Positions 1 through 64,000 of a DNA stretch of 64,000 nt are shown here, piece after piece (position 1 is the stretch's first letter; each line of letters begins with the position of its first letter). Source of the DNA: Lycocorax pyrrhopterus obiensis (Eukaryota > Chordata > Aves > Passeriformes > Paradisaeidae); NCBI GenBank assembly GCA_014706295.1, contig JACSVZ010000004.1, positions 5,262,965 to 5,326,964 of the forward strand, written 5' to 3'. A program made the position numbers and the translations under genes. The notes beneath the pieces were generated by a model, which was not told where the DNA came from, did no database searches, and worked only from the letters and a program-made list of their open reading frames with translations.

Positions 1-717
1 GGTCCGAACACTTTAAATTCTTTTTGGTTACAGATGACAGTGGTGGGAAGGGGGCAGTGATAATGACGTTTGTTGTGTTGTGACTGCTCCAGTGCAAGGC
101 TGTATTGTCCCCTAGGAAGACACAATAAGCAAAAAAAACCCCAAGCCCCATTTTGAACACAGCTGCAATGTCAGTCATTAATGCTTGGAGAGCATTTTAC
201 CATCTTTGGAGAACAGTTTGGCTTTAGACACTACAGTTGAAGTGGCCTGCATTTTCACACAGACTGTCACAGCTGCAGACAAAAGGAGCTGGAGTTTCTC
301 AGCATCTTCACAAATCAGGCTGGTTTTATGGAGATGGGTAATTTCAAGGATTCAGACATGGAACATTTTAATTCTGTGTTTGGCAAGCACACAAGAAGAT
401 GTTGCTTTTGGATATTTTAATAAGTTGGTCTGTTTTCTTGTTTGTCTGGGTTTTGTTCTAATACAATGAATTGGAAAATAGACATGGCCAGTGGTGGGCT
501 GCTGTCAGAGGGTCTGATGCTGATGCCCTCCCTGACGAATTCAGTGCCACAAATTTGGCATAAATGATGCTTTTAAAGACTGATGCCTTCCAATTTTATC
601 CCCATTCACTTTAATTTCAGTAATGATTCAGAAAAATGAACAGAGTTATTGTTACTCTCTAGAACACCCCATGAAAAATGAGCAGTGTTTTTAAATGAAA
701 GATGTTTCCTCTCCCAG
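1..717 (+). other. SPTBN1: SPTBN1 intron (3' part)
   Basis: Intron sequence ending at the acceptor ctctcccag at 709-717. No coding similarity to spectrin repeats is seen. The open frame at 185-469 resembles no known protein and has no spectrin character. Nothing else is recognised here. Confidence 0.8.
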
Positions 718-10213
<9,496 letters not shown>

Positions 10214-11430
10214 ATTCCATCTCCACACACTGCACTTCTCTGACCGTTCCAGTGGAATTCCAGCATGCGAGCTCAGAACCAATACGTTACTCTCTGTGCC
10301 TCATGTTCCTCAATGTGATTGACATTTTTTTATTTATAGAGCATTTTAAAATAAAAAAAGCCAACAAAAAAAAAAAGAACCTAAAGTTACAAATGTATGA
10401 GGTGCATTGGGCAGCTTCTGTAGGAGAGGGAGGACCAGGTTTTGGGGGTTTGTTTTTGTTTTTGTTTGTTTTGTTTTTTTTTTAATGAAGTTAATGTAGA
10501 TTAGATCTTAATATTTAAACTGTTCCTCAATTTTGTGAGGCTGTCTTGGAAAATAACCCACTCCTAATGCTATTGGTATGCAAGGCAGCGGTGCTTTCGA
10601 ATCTACTGTGCACATGAGAAACCAATGTACAAATTCTCAAAGGCATTCACTTCCAGTTAAGGTTGTTATGCTGAGTCCTGACTAGTAGAGCCTCCCCTTG
10701 CAATTCTAACAGGAATTAAAGTGGTAGTGTGTTCTCTTTGCTGTAACAGAGTGCAGGTATGCGTTGACTCACAGCCCAACGTTGGTATTAACACCACCTG
10801 AAGCGTCCCCGCATCGAGTACGACAGATAAGAATGTTGGTGTTCAAGATGGATTAACAGGCTGGTACAGTTTTAAATAAGCTGTAATTTCAAATTTCTTT
10901 TTTTTTTTTTCCGAAATACATTATATTGTATGTTTCAGATAATTCTAGTACAAAGTATAATAAGACTAGATGTATAATAAACCCTTTAAAATCATCGATA
11001 AGTGTAAAAGTGGAACTGAAGCATTTACTGGAAAAGTAATGTTACTCAAATGGTTACTTGCTTGTCAGCTGCAGCACTGTGTGTTATAATTTTGCTACAT
11101 TACCTTGCTCTTTGATACATAGTGTGCATTTCTGTCACTGTAACTATTGTAATGAAAAATTTTCATCTTACTGCACAATCAAAAATTACATTTAATAGGA
11201 ATGAACTTTCAATGACTGGGCCTGTAGTCAAGAGTAGTACTGGAACTGGCTTTCAGTTGTATCGAACTGTACCTCTAGACTTTTACCCTATCTGTTAAAT
11301 ATATGCGATGTCATTAAATGCTTTTAAAACTAAATATGCTGGGTAAGTTTCTTATTTCATTTCTGATGATGTTAAATCATAATTTTGAAAGAGGATCAAA
11401 AATAAAGTTATTTTAAAATGTCATCTCTCC
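10214..11430 (+). other. SPTBN1: SPTBN1 long-isoform 3' UTR (end inferred)
   Basis: Non-coding and AT-rich after the stop codon, with poly-T and GTTTT tracts at 10447-10483 and 10898-10911. AATAAA hexamers lie at 10350-10355, 10976-10981 and 11401-11406, and again at 11581-11586 and 12477-12482. The signal at 11401 is chosen because it is followed by a T-rich stretch, but a longer UTR reaching about 12.5 kb cannot be excluded. Confidence 0.55.
11401..11406 (+). terminator. SPTBN1: Candidate polyadenylation signal of SPTBN1
   Basis: Canonical AATAAA about 1.19 kb after the stop, with T-rich sequence downstream. Competing hexamers are at 10976, 11581 and 12477, so alternative 3' ends are possible. 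Confidence 0.45.
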
Positions 11431-13784
11431 TGTGCACTGAAACTGATGTCTTCAAATGTAATTCCATTCTTTTGTGCGAAAGTTCATTTTGCAATAGTTG
11501 TTTTCCCTCTTCCCGCTTTTCTTTCCTTTCACTTCCCACCTGCCCTCCCTTTTACTCTGCCACCCAAATTAAGTGCCAAAAATAAAGAGAAAAGGAATTA
11601 AATGAATATTTTGCAAAATATTCTGATATAGATACTTTTTGTGGGAAGTGAAACCAGCAGAGTGGATGGGAGTAAGCACATCAGAGGCTGGGGCAATGGA
11701 GTTCCCTGAACATTTACCTGATGGAGGTAAAGCTCCATGTTCCAGCTGGCAGCAAAAGGACATAATTTTGAGTAAGCACCAGTCTCCAACTTTTTACCTA
11801 CCTTTTGCTCAAGTGCTTGCATCCTTTCCTTACCTTGGATGCCACCTAGGGAACCTTCTAATAGGAATAGCTCTAAGAAGCTCCAATATGTTTTAAAATC
11901 AATGAAATGTAAGGAACCTGGGTTTTAATGTATTGTGATTGTTAAAATATGCTCAAATATTAATTTTGATGGAAAGCAGATAAACTGCAAACTCACGTGT
12001 TTCCAACTGACAGTTTCCTGAACATGTGACCTATACAGTGTCTTAAATTATTTTCATGGAGTGTACAGTGTTCTCCGGGTTTTTCTTGTTTTCCAGAGTT
12101 TTTGGTTATTAAACAATGGAGTATTCATGCACACAAGTTTTTACTCTGTAATGTTATATTGTTCAGTCTAATTATTAGTAAAATGTAGGCTAACACTGCT
12201 AGTATTGTAAATGTAAAATTTAATACAGTAGAAAACGCTGAGGTTTAACCTTATTAGAGGCAATGAAACAATTTGCTGAGTTGATTAACGTGCACAAAGT
12301 TGTTGATGCCTTACATATGTGTCACTTAAAATGAGCTGGTGCAATGAGCAGTCAGGTAGATGGATCTTGACAGCCTGTAGTGTGTGGTTCTGTAGTGATT
12401 TAGTTGGACATTGCCTTTAGAGTTGTTTTCTTGTTTGTCTCGCTCCTTACTGGAAGTTGTTCCCAAGAATGACTTGAATAAAAATCCTTTCTGCTTAGGG
12501 ACTGATTGGAAGTTGCTGAGGAGCAGGAGTGAATCCTAGTAAGCCTTGGAGCCTCAGGGAGCAGTTCCCTGCAGAGAGAGGTCAGGAGGAGCCTCCCCGG
12601 ACAGAGCCAGGTCAGAGAAGTCAGGTCAGTGCACACATCCGTGTGCCAGGGCAGGAGGGAGAGGAGTGTGGGAATCTCTTGGGTCACGTGAAGGGAGGGA
12701 CTGCTGCTGGAAAATACCAGGGGAAGAGGAAACTACAAAGGTGGGTGATGGAAATGGGGCTGAAACAGGAGCAGGCTGTCACTGCCACCGGTGTCACCTG
12801 CTCAGAGGTGGCCGTGACACTTTCTGAATTGCACCAGTGACCTTGGCTGGACTGCTGACAGATGGAATGTTCTGTTCCTCCTGGAGCCTCGCTGAAGGGT
12901 GAGGATTTCTAGCACAGTGTAACACATTACTTCAGCTGTTTTGTACCTAAGTTGTGATATTTCCACTGGAGATATATTGCAAAAGTCATACAGAACCTGA
13001 ACCTTAAAATTTTCAAAGAAAATTAATTAAGGCAAACCACTTCCCAGCTGTGTTGCTTGTCATTGGTAAGAAGAGGAATTGTCCTGTAGTCAGGCCAGTC
13101 TCCCTTTTTCCATCTTGGAGGGACCCTCACATTGCATCCTAAGGTAAGGGAAGGTGTCAGAGGGTCCTTCCCATATCCTGGCAAATTGAGTACAATGTGG
13201 GGAAAAACCCCAGAACTCCTTAGCCATCAGAATTTAGTATGTGTTGGTGGAAGGGTTTTCTTTTAGATTAATGCAAATAATCTGTTAATCCATCTGTTCT
13301 GCACAGGGAATATGCTCTGTGCTAGGGCTGTAGTCTGTATGAGAAAGATAAACGGTAATGGTAAAGAAAGGAATTCTTAATCTCTGTCCTGGTGAAATAT
13401 TGGTTTAGATGTTTTTTCCCTTCACCATGGTCTCCTTTCTTATGCTTGAGTTCACAGACTTTAAATGGGTAGGGTCTTTAAGAATCTAACTTTGCAATAA
13501 ATAACCTGAAGGTATGATAGTTTTGCTACTTTTGATGGTTGGGTTGTTGTTTGTTTTGGTTTTTTTTTTTTTTTGCTACCTTTGCTAACCACAGGTGGCT
13601 GAAGAAATACAGAAACTTGAATCACAGTGAGTTGGAACAAACATTAGTCCTTTTCATTTAAAAAACATGGTCAGAATATCAGGCTGTGCTAAATCCCTCA
13701 TCAATGTTAAGAATAAAATTACTGTAAGAAGTGGACACCTCAGCCCTGTCCGTGGACTGCCCAGTGGAGGCCACCCCCTCAGCA

Positions 13785-13990
13785 GGTCCCTGTGGCGTGT
13801 CCGGGGAGCCGGGAGCAGGTGCCATGCTGTGGCAGGGGGTGCAGGGATGGCGTGAGCCTCAGCCGCCGTCCCCGGGCGCCGCCCGAGCCGCACGTGGGCG
13901 CATCCGCAGTGTGTCATAATGCAGCACAGCCCGCCCGCAGCCCGAGCGGCCGGGCCGGGCTGCCGGGGCCCTCGCCTGCGGGGCAGCCCC
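13785..13990. promoter_or_regulatory. CpG-rich block, possible remote regulatory element
   Basis: About 200 bases of markedly GC-rich sequence with many CpG dinucleotides stand inside AT-rich surroundings, and include a CACGTG E-box near 13892. It lies about 4.8 kb upstream of the EML6 start codon. It could be an enhancer, an orphan CpG island, or simply a GC-rich relic; nothing in the sequence decides between these. Confidence 0.35.
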
Positions 13991-15570
13991 AGGACACACG
14001 GCCAGGGACATCAAACGGGCTGCTTGGCTTTAAAACACCTAATGGAACGAAAGGAAAGCATTTTGTGCGTCGGTGCCTGCCGGATCCTCCCCTGTTCAGC
14101 ACCACCCCCCAGCTGATCAGCCCGGTGCTGCTGAACACCACAGCTACAGTGCAGTGTGAATACACATTTCTCTGTGTCTGAAATAGCATTTCCTTTGTAT
14201 TCCAAAGTAAGGAATGTCACATAATACTCCTTCTCTGTTAGATGAGACGCTGGGGTGGCTCATTACGTTGTAACGGCAAAAATTATCTGGGCCTAACATG
14301 AATTTTGTTACAAGTCTCTCACTGCTACTGCTGTTCTCCCACGCCCAGCTGAGACAAAACTGTCCCTTGTTCACCGAGTGCCGGCATCGTCCATGAGAGG
14401 TCACTGTATCCAGGGAGACGCTGAGCTGCGGCAGAGCCGCTGCCACCGGGACCGCACACCGGGGGTTATTGGTGCGCTCGAGAGAACGAAGAGCTCGGAT
14501 CAAAGTTCTCTTCACTCCGAAAGTCAGATTCCTGAGGAGTTATGTAAACTCGTGGCAAGATTTAAACACGTCTTAGTTGAATCATCGTAGGAGGGAAGTT
14601 GAGTCAAGTATGGCAGCCAGGATACAGAAAGGTGAGGAACACCACCATCCTTGCTGTGGCAGGAAGAAAAAGGAGGTTCTGTGGGAAGATCAAGCTTTCT
14701 GCAGTGCTTTTAAATTGGTCACTGAGGTTCCATGAAGAGATGGCAGAAAGGCAGCCCCTCAGGCTGGATGAAGGCAGGAAGCATCCCGTGAGAGAGAGGA
14801 TCTGGGAGACCTCGGGCCTCTGTGTCCTGAGTGCGGAGGTGGGATGGGCAGCTTTGATCCATCTGCTGTTCCTGGCTGTCCTGCACAGCTCTGGGATGGC
14901 AGCTGAACCAATCTGGCACGGTTGGTCAGAAGGACTTTCCCTCCAGGCTGGTTCTGGAAAGAGCCCGGTCTGCCAGGTCTCTCCGAAATGGGCATGAGGA
15001 TGGAAAAGTTTCCATTTTTTCTTTTCTCCTTTTTTCCAGTTGCTGTTTCTGGCCAGATCCAAGCGTTTCATTCATGCAAATCAGTATTTCTGCCCACAAG
15101 GAATAAGAGCTTAGAGCCAATTCCCCTGTTATGATTTTGTAGTTAAATGGTAAAATCACCGAGAGGCATCAGTCAGGATTGGATTAATGTAATGCCAGGC
15201 AACAAATAAACAGAAGTAGATCACAGCTCCTGCTTCTGATCCCTCCCCCGAGTTCTTAGGAATTTTATATAATTTTAAAAAGCATTTGCAGCTCAAATAA
15301 GAGGTACCAATTTTGAAATACCAATTAATATGCCATCTCTGTGCATCTGCTGTACGTTCATCCATAAAAATAAGAGTTATAAAGCCTATTTTGTGGAGCA
15401 GAGATCTAGGACATAACACAGATGTTTCTGGGAGGGAAAACCTCAGTGTTCATTGTTAATCACAGCTCTTGGATATGTACAGAGTGGGCAGGATGTATCA
15501 CAGAGGACTGGAGATCTTTTGAGATGTGGTGCTTTCTGGCATCTTCTTTACAAGGCTTGCTTTAAAGAAG

Positions 15571-15648
15571 CAAACCAAGCAAAAAAACCAACCAACCAAC
15601 CAAACAAAAAACAAAAAACCAACCCCAAAGCCCTCAAAAAACCCAACA
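15571..15648. repeat. Low-complexity ACCA/CAAA tract
   Basis: Contains aaccaaccaaccaacc followed by A-rich units with interspersed C. Simple-sequence repeat with no coding meaning. Confidence 0.8.
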
Positions 15649-16664
15649 GCAGCAGCAAATTGTCTCTTCAGCAGAGTGGTGACCATCATTCAGGTACTAC
15701 TCGTCCAGGATGCTACATTAGTTGGTTTTTACATTTCATATAAAAAACCACCAAGTAGTAAAGTCACAGGATATGTGTTCCAGGCCAATGGGCTCCTTGC
15801 CACAACAAGGAGGAAAAATGCTGCTGTTTTTGCCAATTTTTCTGTCTCTTTTAAGTAAGTTCTTCAGTATATTTTAAAGCGTTCATTTTTACGGTTATGT
15901 GAAATAGGAAGTACATCCAGACTACTCTTTTTTTAACAGAAATGCCCCTTTTTTACTTAGGTTCACACTTTGTCTTGGTTTGTGTTGCTCCTTCCATTCT
16001 TTTTGTGATGCTGAGGACTCCAGAACCCAGAATTAACACCCCCAAAAAACCTCAAGAGAGCATCCAGGATATTTACGTTGTGCTGACAGTGAACAGCAGG
16101 CTGCAGCACTGAGGAACATTTTCAGCAACATGACAGCTCCAAACAGGAAAGTAATAATGCCTTTTTTTTTTAATTTGAAAAAAAATACACAAAACTTCAT
16201 GCTTGAATGAATTGAATTAATTCAATCACCATCAAAAATGTATCAAATTCTTGAGAGTACAGATTATAGAAAAATGAATGAAACTGAACTTGTATTGCTC
16301 CACATGTTTATTTTAAGGTTTTTCTTTGAGGTTTTTATGGGGTGTTCGTTCATGACTAGTGTACTTAATTGCTAAAATAATGATAATAATTTATAATTTT
16401 TTTTCCCAAAAACTGAGGATATAAGTTTTCCCAAAGGATTAAATACAAAGTTCAGCTTGACCACTGTTGTTCACAGAGAAGTGTCAGCCATGCCAGCAGA
16501 GGCTTGAAACTAGTTTTTTGTTTGTCCTGGTTGGGTAAGTGAAGAGCCTATCTGCCATATCGATTAATTTTTTAATGTAAATTCGATAATGTAACAAAAA
16601 AAAATCATAAAAAGAAAGCTATGATCACATGGAAGTTATTCCATTGAATAATACCAGGGTAGGA

Positions 16665-16955
16665 AAGGATCAAGAATTTGTGAGGGGCAGTGGAGGGGCC
16701 GGTATCGATCTCTTCACTCCCATGACGAGGACAGGACCTGAGGGAATGGCTGCAGCTGTGTCAGGGCGTTGGGATGGATATCAGGGGAAGGTTCTTCCCC
16801 CAGAGGGTGGTGGGGCACTGAACAGAGAGCCTGGACCATGCTCTCAGGAACAGAGTGGGATTGTTGGGGTGTCTGTGCAGGGCCAGGAGCTGGACTGGAT
16901 GATCCTTGTGGATCCCTTCCAACTCAACATATTCCACGATTCTGTGATAAAACAA
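16665..16955 (+). mobile_element. CR1 LINE 3'-end fragment
   Basis: Shows the typical CR1 3' region: a segment 'ggggaaggttcttccccc', then 'gagggtggtggggcactgaa', then 'gggccaggagctggactgga', then 'cccttccaactcaac' and an ending like attc(c)acgattctgtg. It is a 5'-truncated, non-coding copy of the avian/reptilian CR1 family. It closely resembles the copy at 58060-58380, so both probably belong to one subfamily. It lies just upstream of the CpG block of EML6. Confidence 0.85.
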
Positions 16956-17139
16956 GGTGGTTGTGGTGAGCGGCTGCTGGGGAAGGAGTTAAAAAAGGTG
17001 AGTGCGAATTTGATTGCATTTTGTGAGACTTTTGGAGACTACTGCACACGGGGAAAGCAGAAAGATGGGGGGTTTTTGCCTAAATCTGCGTGTGCCTTGT
17101 GCGGCAGGGCTGGCCTGGGCTGGGCTGGGCTGTGCTGGG

Positions 17140-17440
17140 TCGCTGAGGGCTCCGCGGGCCCCTCAGGGCCGGGCCCCCTCAGGAGAAAGGGCGGGAAGAG
17201 CCGCGCGCCGCCGCCCGCGCGCGCCCCGTGAGGCGGGAAGGAAGCTCCGCCTCAGGGCCGGCGCCGTGAGGGCTCCGCCCGTCCCCCCGCCCACCCGGGG
17301 CCGGCGCTCCCGCCGGAGGCGGCTCCCGAGGCTCCGGGGTTCGCATTCCCCGAGGGCGGGTGTCCCTCTGCTGTGTCCTGGAGTGCTGCTGGCGCTGTGA
17401 CCCCGTGTGCGAGCGGTGCCGGCACGCCGCTCTTCAGCTC
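17140..17440 (+). promoter_or_regulatory. EML6: CpG island upstream of EML6, probable promoter region
   Basis: Very GC-rich with many CpGs (GCGCGCC, CCGGCG), several GC boxes of the Sp1 type (GGGCGG, CCGCCC, for example near 17274-17292), and no TATA box. It lies 1.3 kb upstream of the EML6 start codon. A possible splice donor (aaag|gtacag near 17471) and a strong acceptor at 18271-18272 would allow a non-coding first exon here. That exon structure is inference. Confidence 0.5.
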
Positions 17441-17784
17441 GGTCGGTGTGAGGCGTGTTGTGTGGGAAAAGGTACAGGGGTTGTCAGCCTCGGAATTCCC
17501 TCTTCCCGTCCGTCTGGCGCTGTGCTCTGAATGGGTGTTTGGTTCTGCTCCTCTGATTCCAGCATCCTCTTCCCTGCGGTTGTGGCCGAGTGTCTGGAGG
17601 GCTGGGTTTGGGTTCCTGTGCAGTGATACTATAACGCAGTGGATGTCTTATCACCAACAACATGCAGCAACCACGCTCGACTGACAATGGTAATATGAAT
17701 TCTGCTTTAGGAAAAGCAGAAGGCAAGAAAGGAAATGTATTCCCTATGATATCATTCCAAAGGATGACAGTGAGAAAAAAAGCT

Positions 17785-17806
17785 AAAAAAAAAAAAAAAA
17801 AAAAAA
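17785..17806. repeat. Poly-A run (22 A)
   Basis: An uninterrupted A run preceded by a shorter A run at 17774-17780. No recognisable SINE or processed-gene body lies upstream, so it is called only a simple repeat. Confidence 0.85.
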
Positions 17807-18068
17807 GCCACAGCCCCCACTACCTCATGGTGACTTGGAGTGTTTTGTGACTGAAAACGGAAAAATAAGATTGTCTTAATTACATAGTTGCTATAGACTC
17901 CAAAAGGAGAAAGTTTTTGGTTGCTGGGGGGTGAGGAAAGGTGGGGTAGTATTCCCGTATTTATGCTGGACGTTGTATATGAGATGATATTGAAAGAGAG
18001 GATTTGTGTGAGAACTCGGAGCACTGGATCCTGCTGAAAAGCCTCAGAAGCCCCCAGAGCGGCCACAG

Positions 18069-18203
18069 CACCCATCCAAGCAGAGCTCCCCTCATCCAAG
18101 CAAAGCTTCCCCCATCCAAGCAGAGCTCCCCGATCCAAGGAGAGCTCCCCTCATCGAACGAGAGCTCCCCCATCTAAGGAGAGCTCCCCTATCCAGGCAG
18201 TCC
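18069..18203. repeat. Minisatellite, about 7 copies of a 19-20 bp unit
   Basis: Imperfect tandem units of the type 'catccaagcagagctcccc', most carrying GAGCTC, with substitutions between units (ccaagg, cgaacg, ctaagg). Because the unit is close to but not exactly constant, the reading frames across it are not maintained. It lies between the upstream CpG island and the EML6 leader. Confidence 0.9.
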
Positions 18204-18272
18204 CTTTGCATTTTAAACACATGTGCACTCTGCGGTTCAAGAGCACGGGTTTTGTGTTTTCTTCTCTTCCAG

Positions 18273-64000
<45,728 letters not shown>

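Larger units (their letters stand above)
11431..16664. other. Intergenic region between SPTBN1 and EML6 (first part)
   Basis: No gene is recognised. The stretch holds a T15 run at 13560-13574, a GC- and CpG-rich block at 13785-13990, an ACCA/A-rich low-complexity tract at 15571-15648, and several open frames of 100-155 codons (for example 14604-15071 on the minus strand) that show no known motif and overlap other frames on both strands. Part of 11431-12500 could still be SPTBN1 3' UTR. Confidence 0.6.

Noticed and set aside
12529..12840. 103-codon and 93-codon frames on the plus strand after SPTBN1
   Set aside because: Overlapping frames of similar length with no motif; this appears to be GC-richer intergenic DNA.
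14604..15071. 155-codon open frame on the minus strand in intergenic DNA
   Set aside because: No recognisable domain, no similarity to a known protein that I can name, and it is opposed by a 132-codon frame on the plus strand; GC-rich sequence lowers stop-codon frequency.
16629..17231. 200-codon open frame on the plus strand
   Set aside because: It runs through the non-coding CR1 tail and into the CpG island; the composition explains the lack of stops.
17785..17806. Poly-A run as the tail of a processed pseudogene or SINE
   Set aside because: No recognisable body, target-site duplication or promoter box was seen upstream.

Overview
The window is vertebrate nuclear DNA and most likely comes from a bird. 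It carries multi-exon genes with GT-AG introns, CpG-rich promoter blocks, and CR1 retrotransposon fragments whose 3' ends resemble avian or reptilian CR1 (repeats like 'gattctgtg'). It holds two adjacent plus-strand genes that can be recognised from their proteins: the 3' end of SPTBN1 (beta-II spectrin) and the 5' quarter of EML6 (an EMAP-like WD-repeat protein). As I recall, SPTBN1 and EML6 have the same order and orientation on human chromosome 2p16, so this looks like conserved synteny. The exact species cannot be told from the sequence.

Layout. Positions 1-717 are SPTBN1 intron. Coding exons follow at 718-824, 1365-1428 (extended to 1515 in the short isoform), 6368-6606, 7852-8025, 9666-9708 and 9998-10213. 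Two C-termini are visible. If the splice donor after 1428 is ignored, the frame runs to a stop at 1515 and gives the short isoform without a PH domain. If the donor is used, the transcript joins four further exons that encode the PH domain and the basic tail. The long 3' UTR probably runs to about 11.4 kb. From there to about 17.1 kb is intergenic DNA with a GC-rich block at 13.79-13.99 kb and a CR1 fragment. A CpG-rich block (17.14-17.44 kb), a 19-20 bp minisatellite (18.07-18.20 kb) and a CGG-rich leader (18.48-18.75 kb) lead into the EML6 start codon at 18756.

EML6 coding exons are 18756-18952, 43794-43953, 49430-49528, 50614-50682, 53220-53405, 55247-55382, 57413-57614, 61560-61697 and 62897-63153. 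All junction phases agree and together they give about 481 residues (HELP motif plus the first WD repeats). The rest of the gene lies beyond the window. Intron 1 is 24.8 kb and contains an antisense CR1 fragment followed directly by a broken non-LTR reverse transcriptase fragment that resembles the L1/Tx1 type.

Both proteins are cytoskeletal: spectrin belongs to the submembrane actin-linked lattice and EMAP-like proteins bind microtubules. I see no functional coupling between the genes beyond being neighbours. I found no tRNA, rRNA, CRISPR array or intact mobile element, and no clear evidence for an entirely new biological system. The points most worth checking are the dual C-terminus of SPTBN1, the structured and uORF-bearing EML6 leader, and the L1-like fossil.
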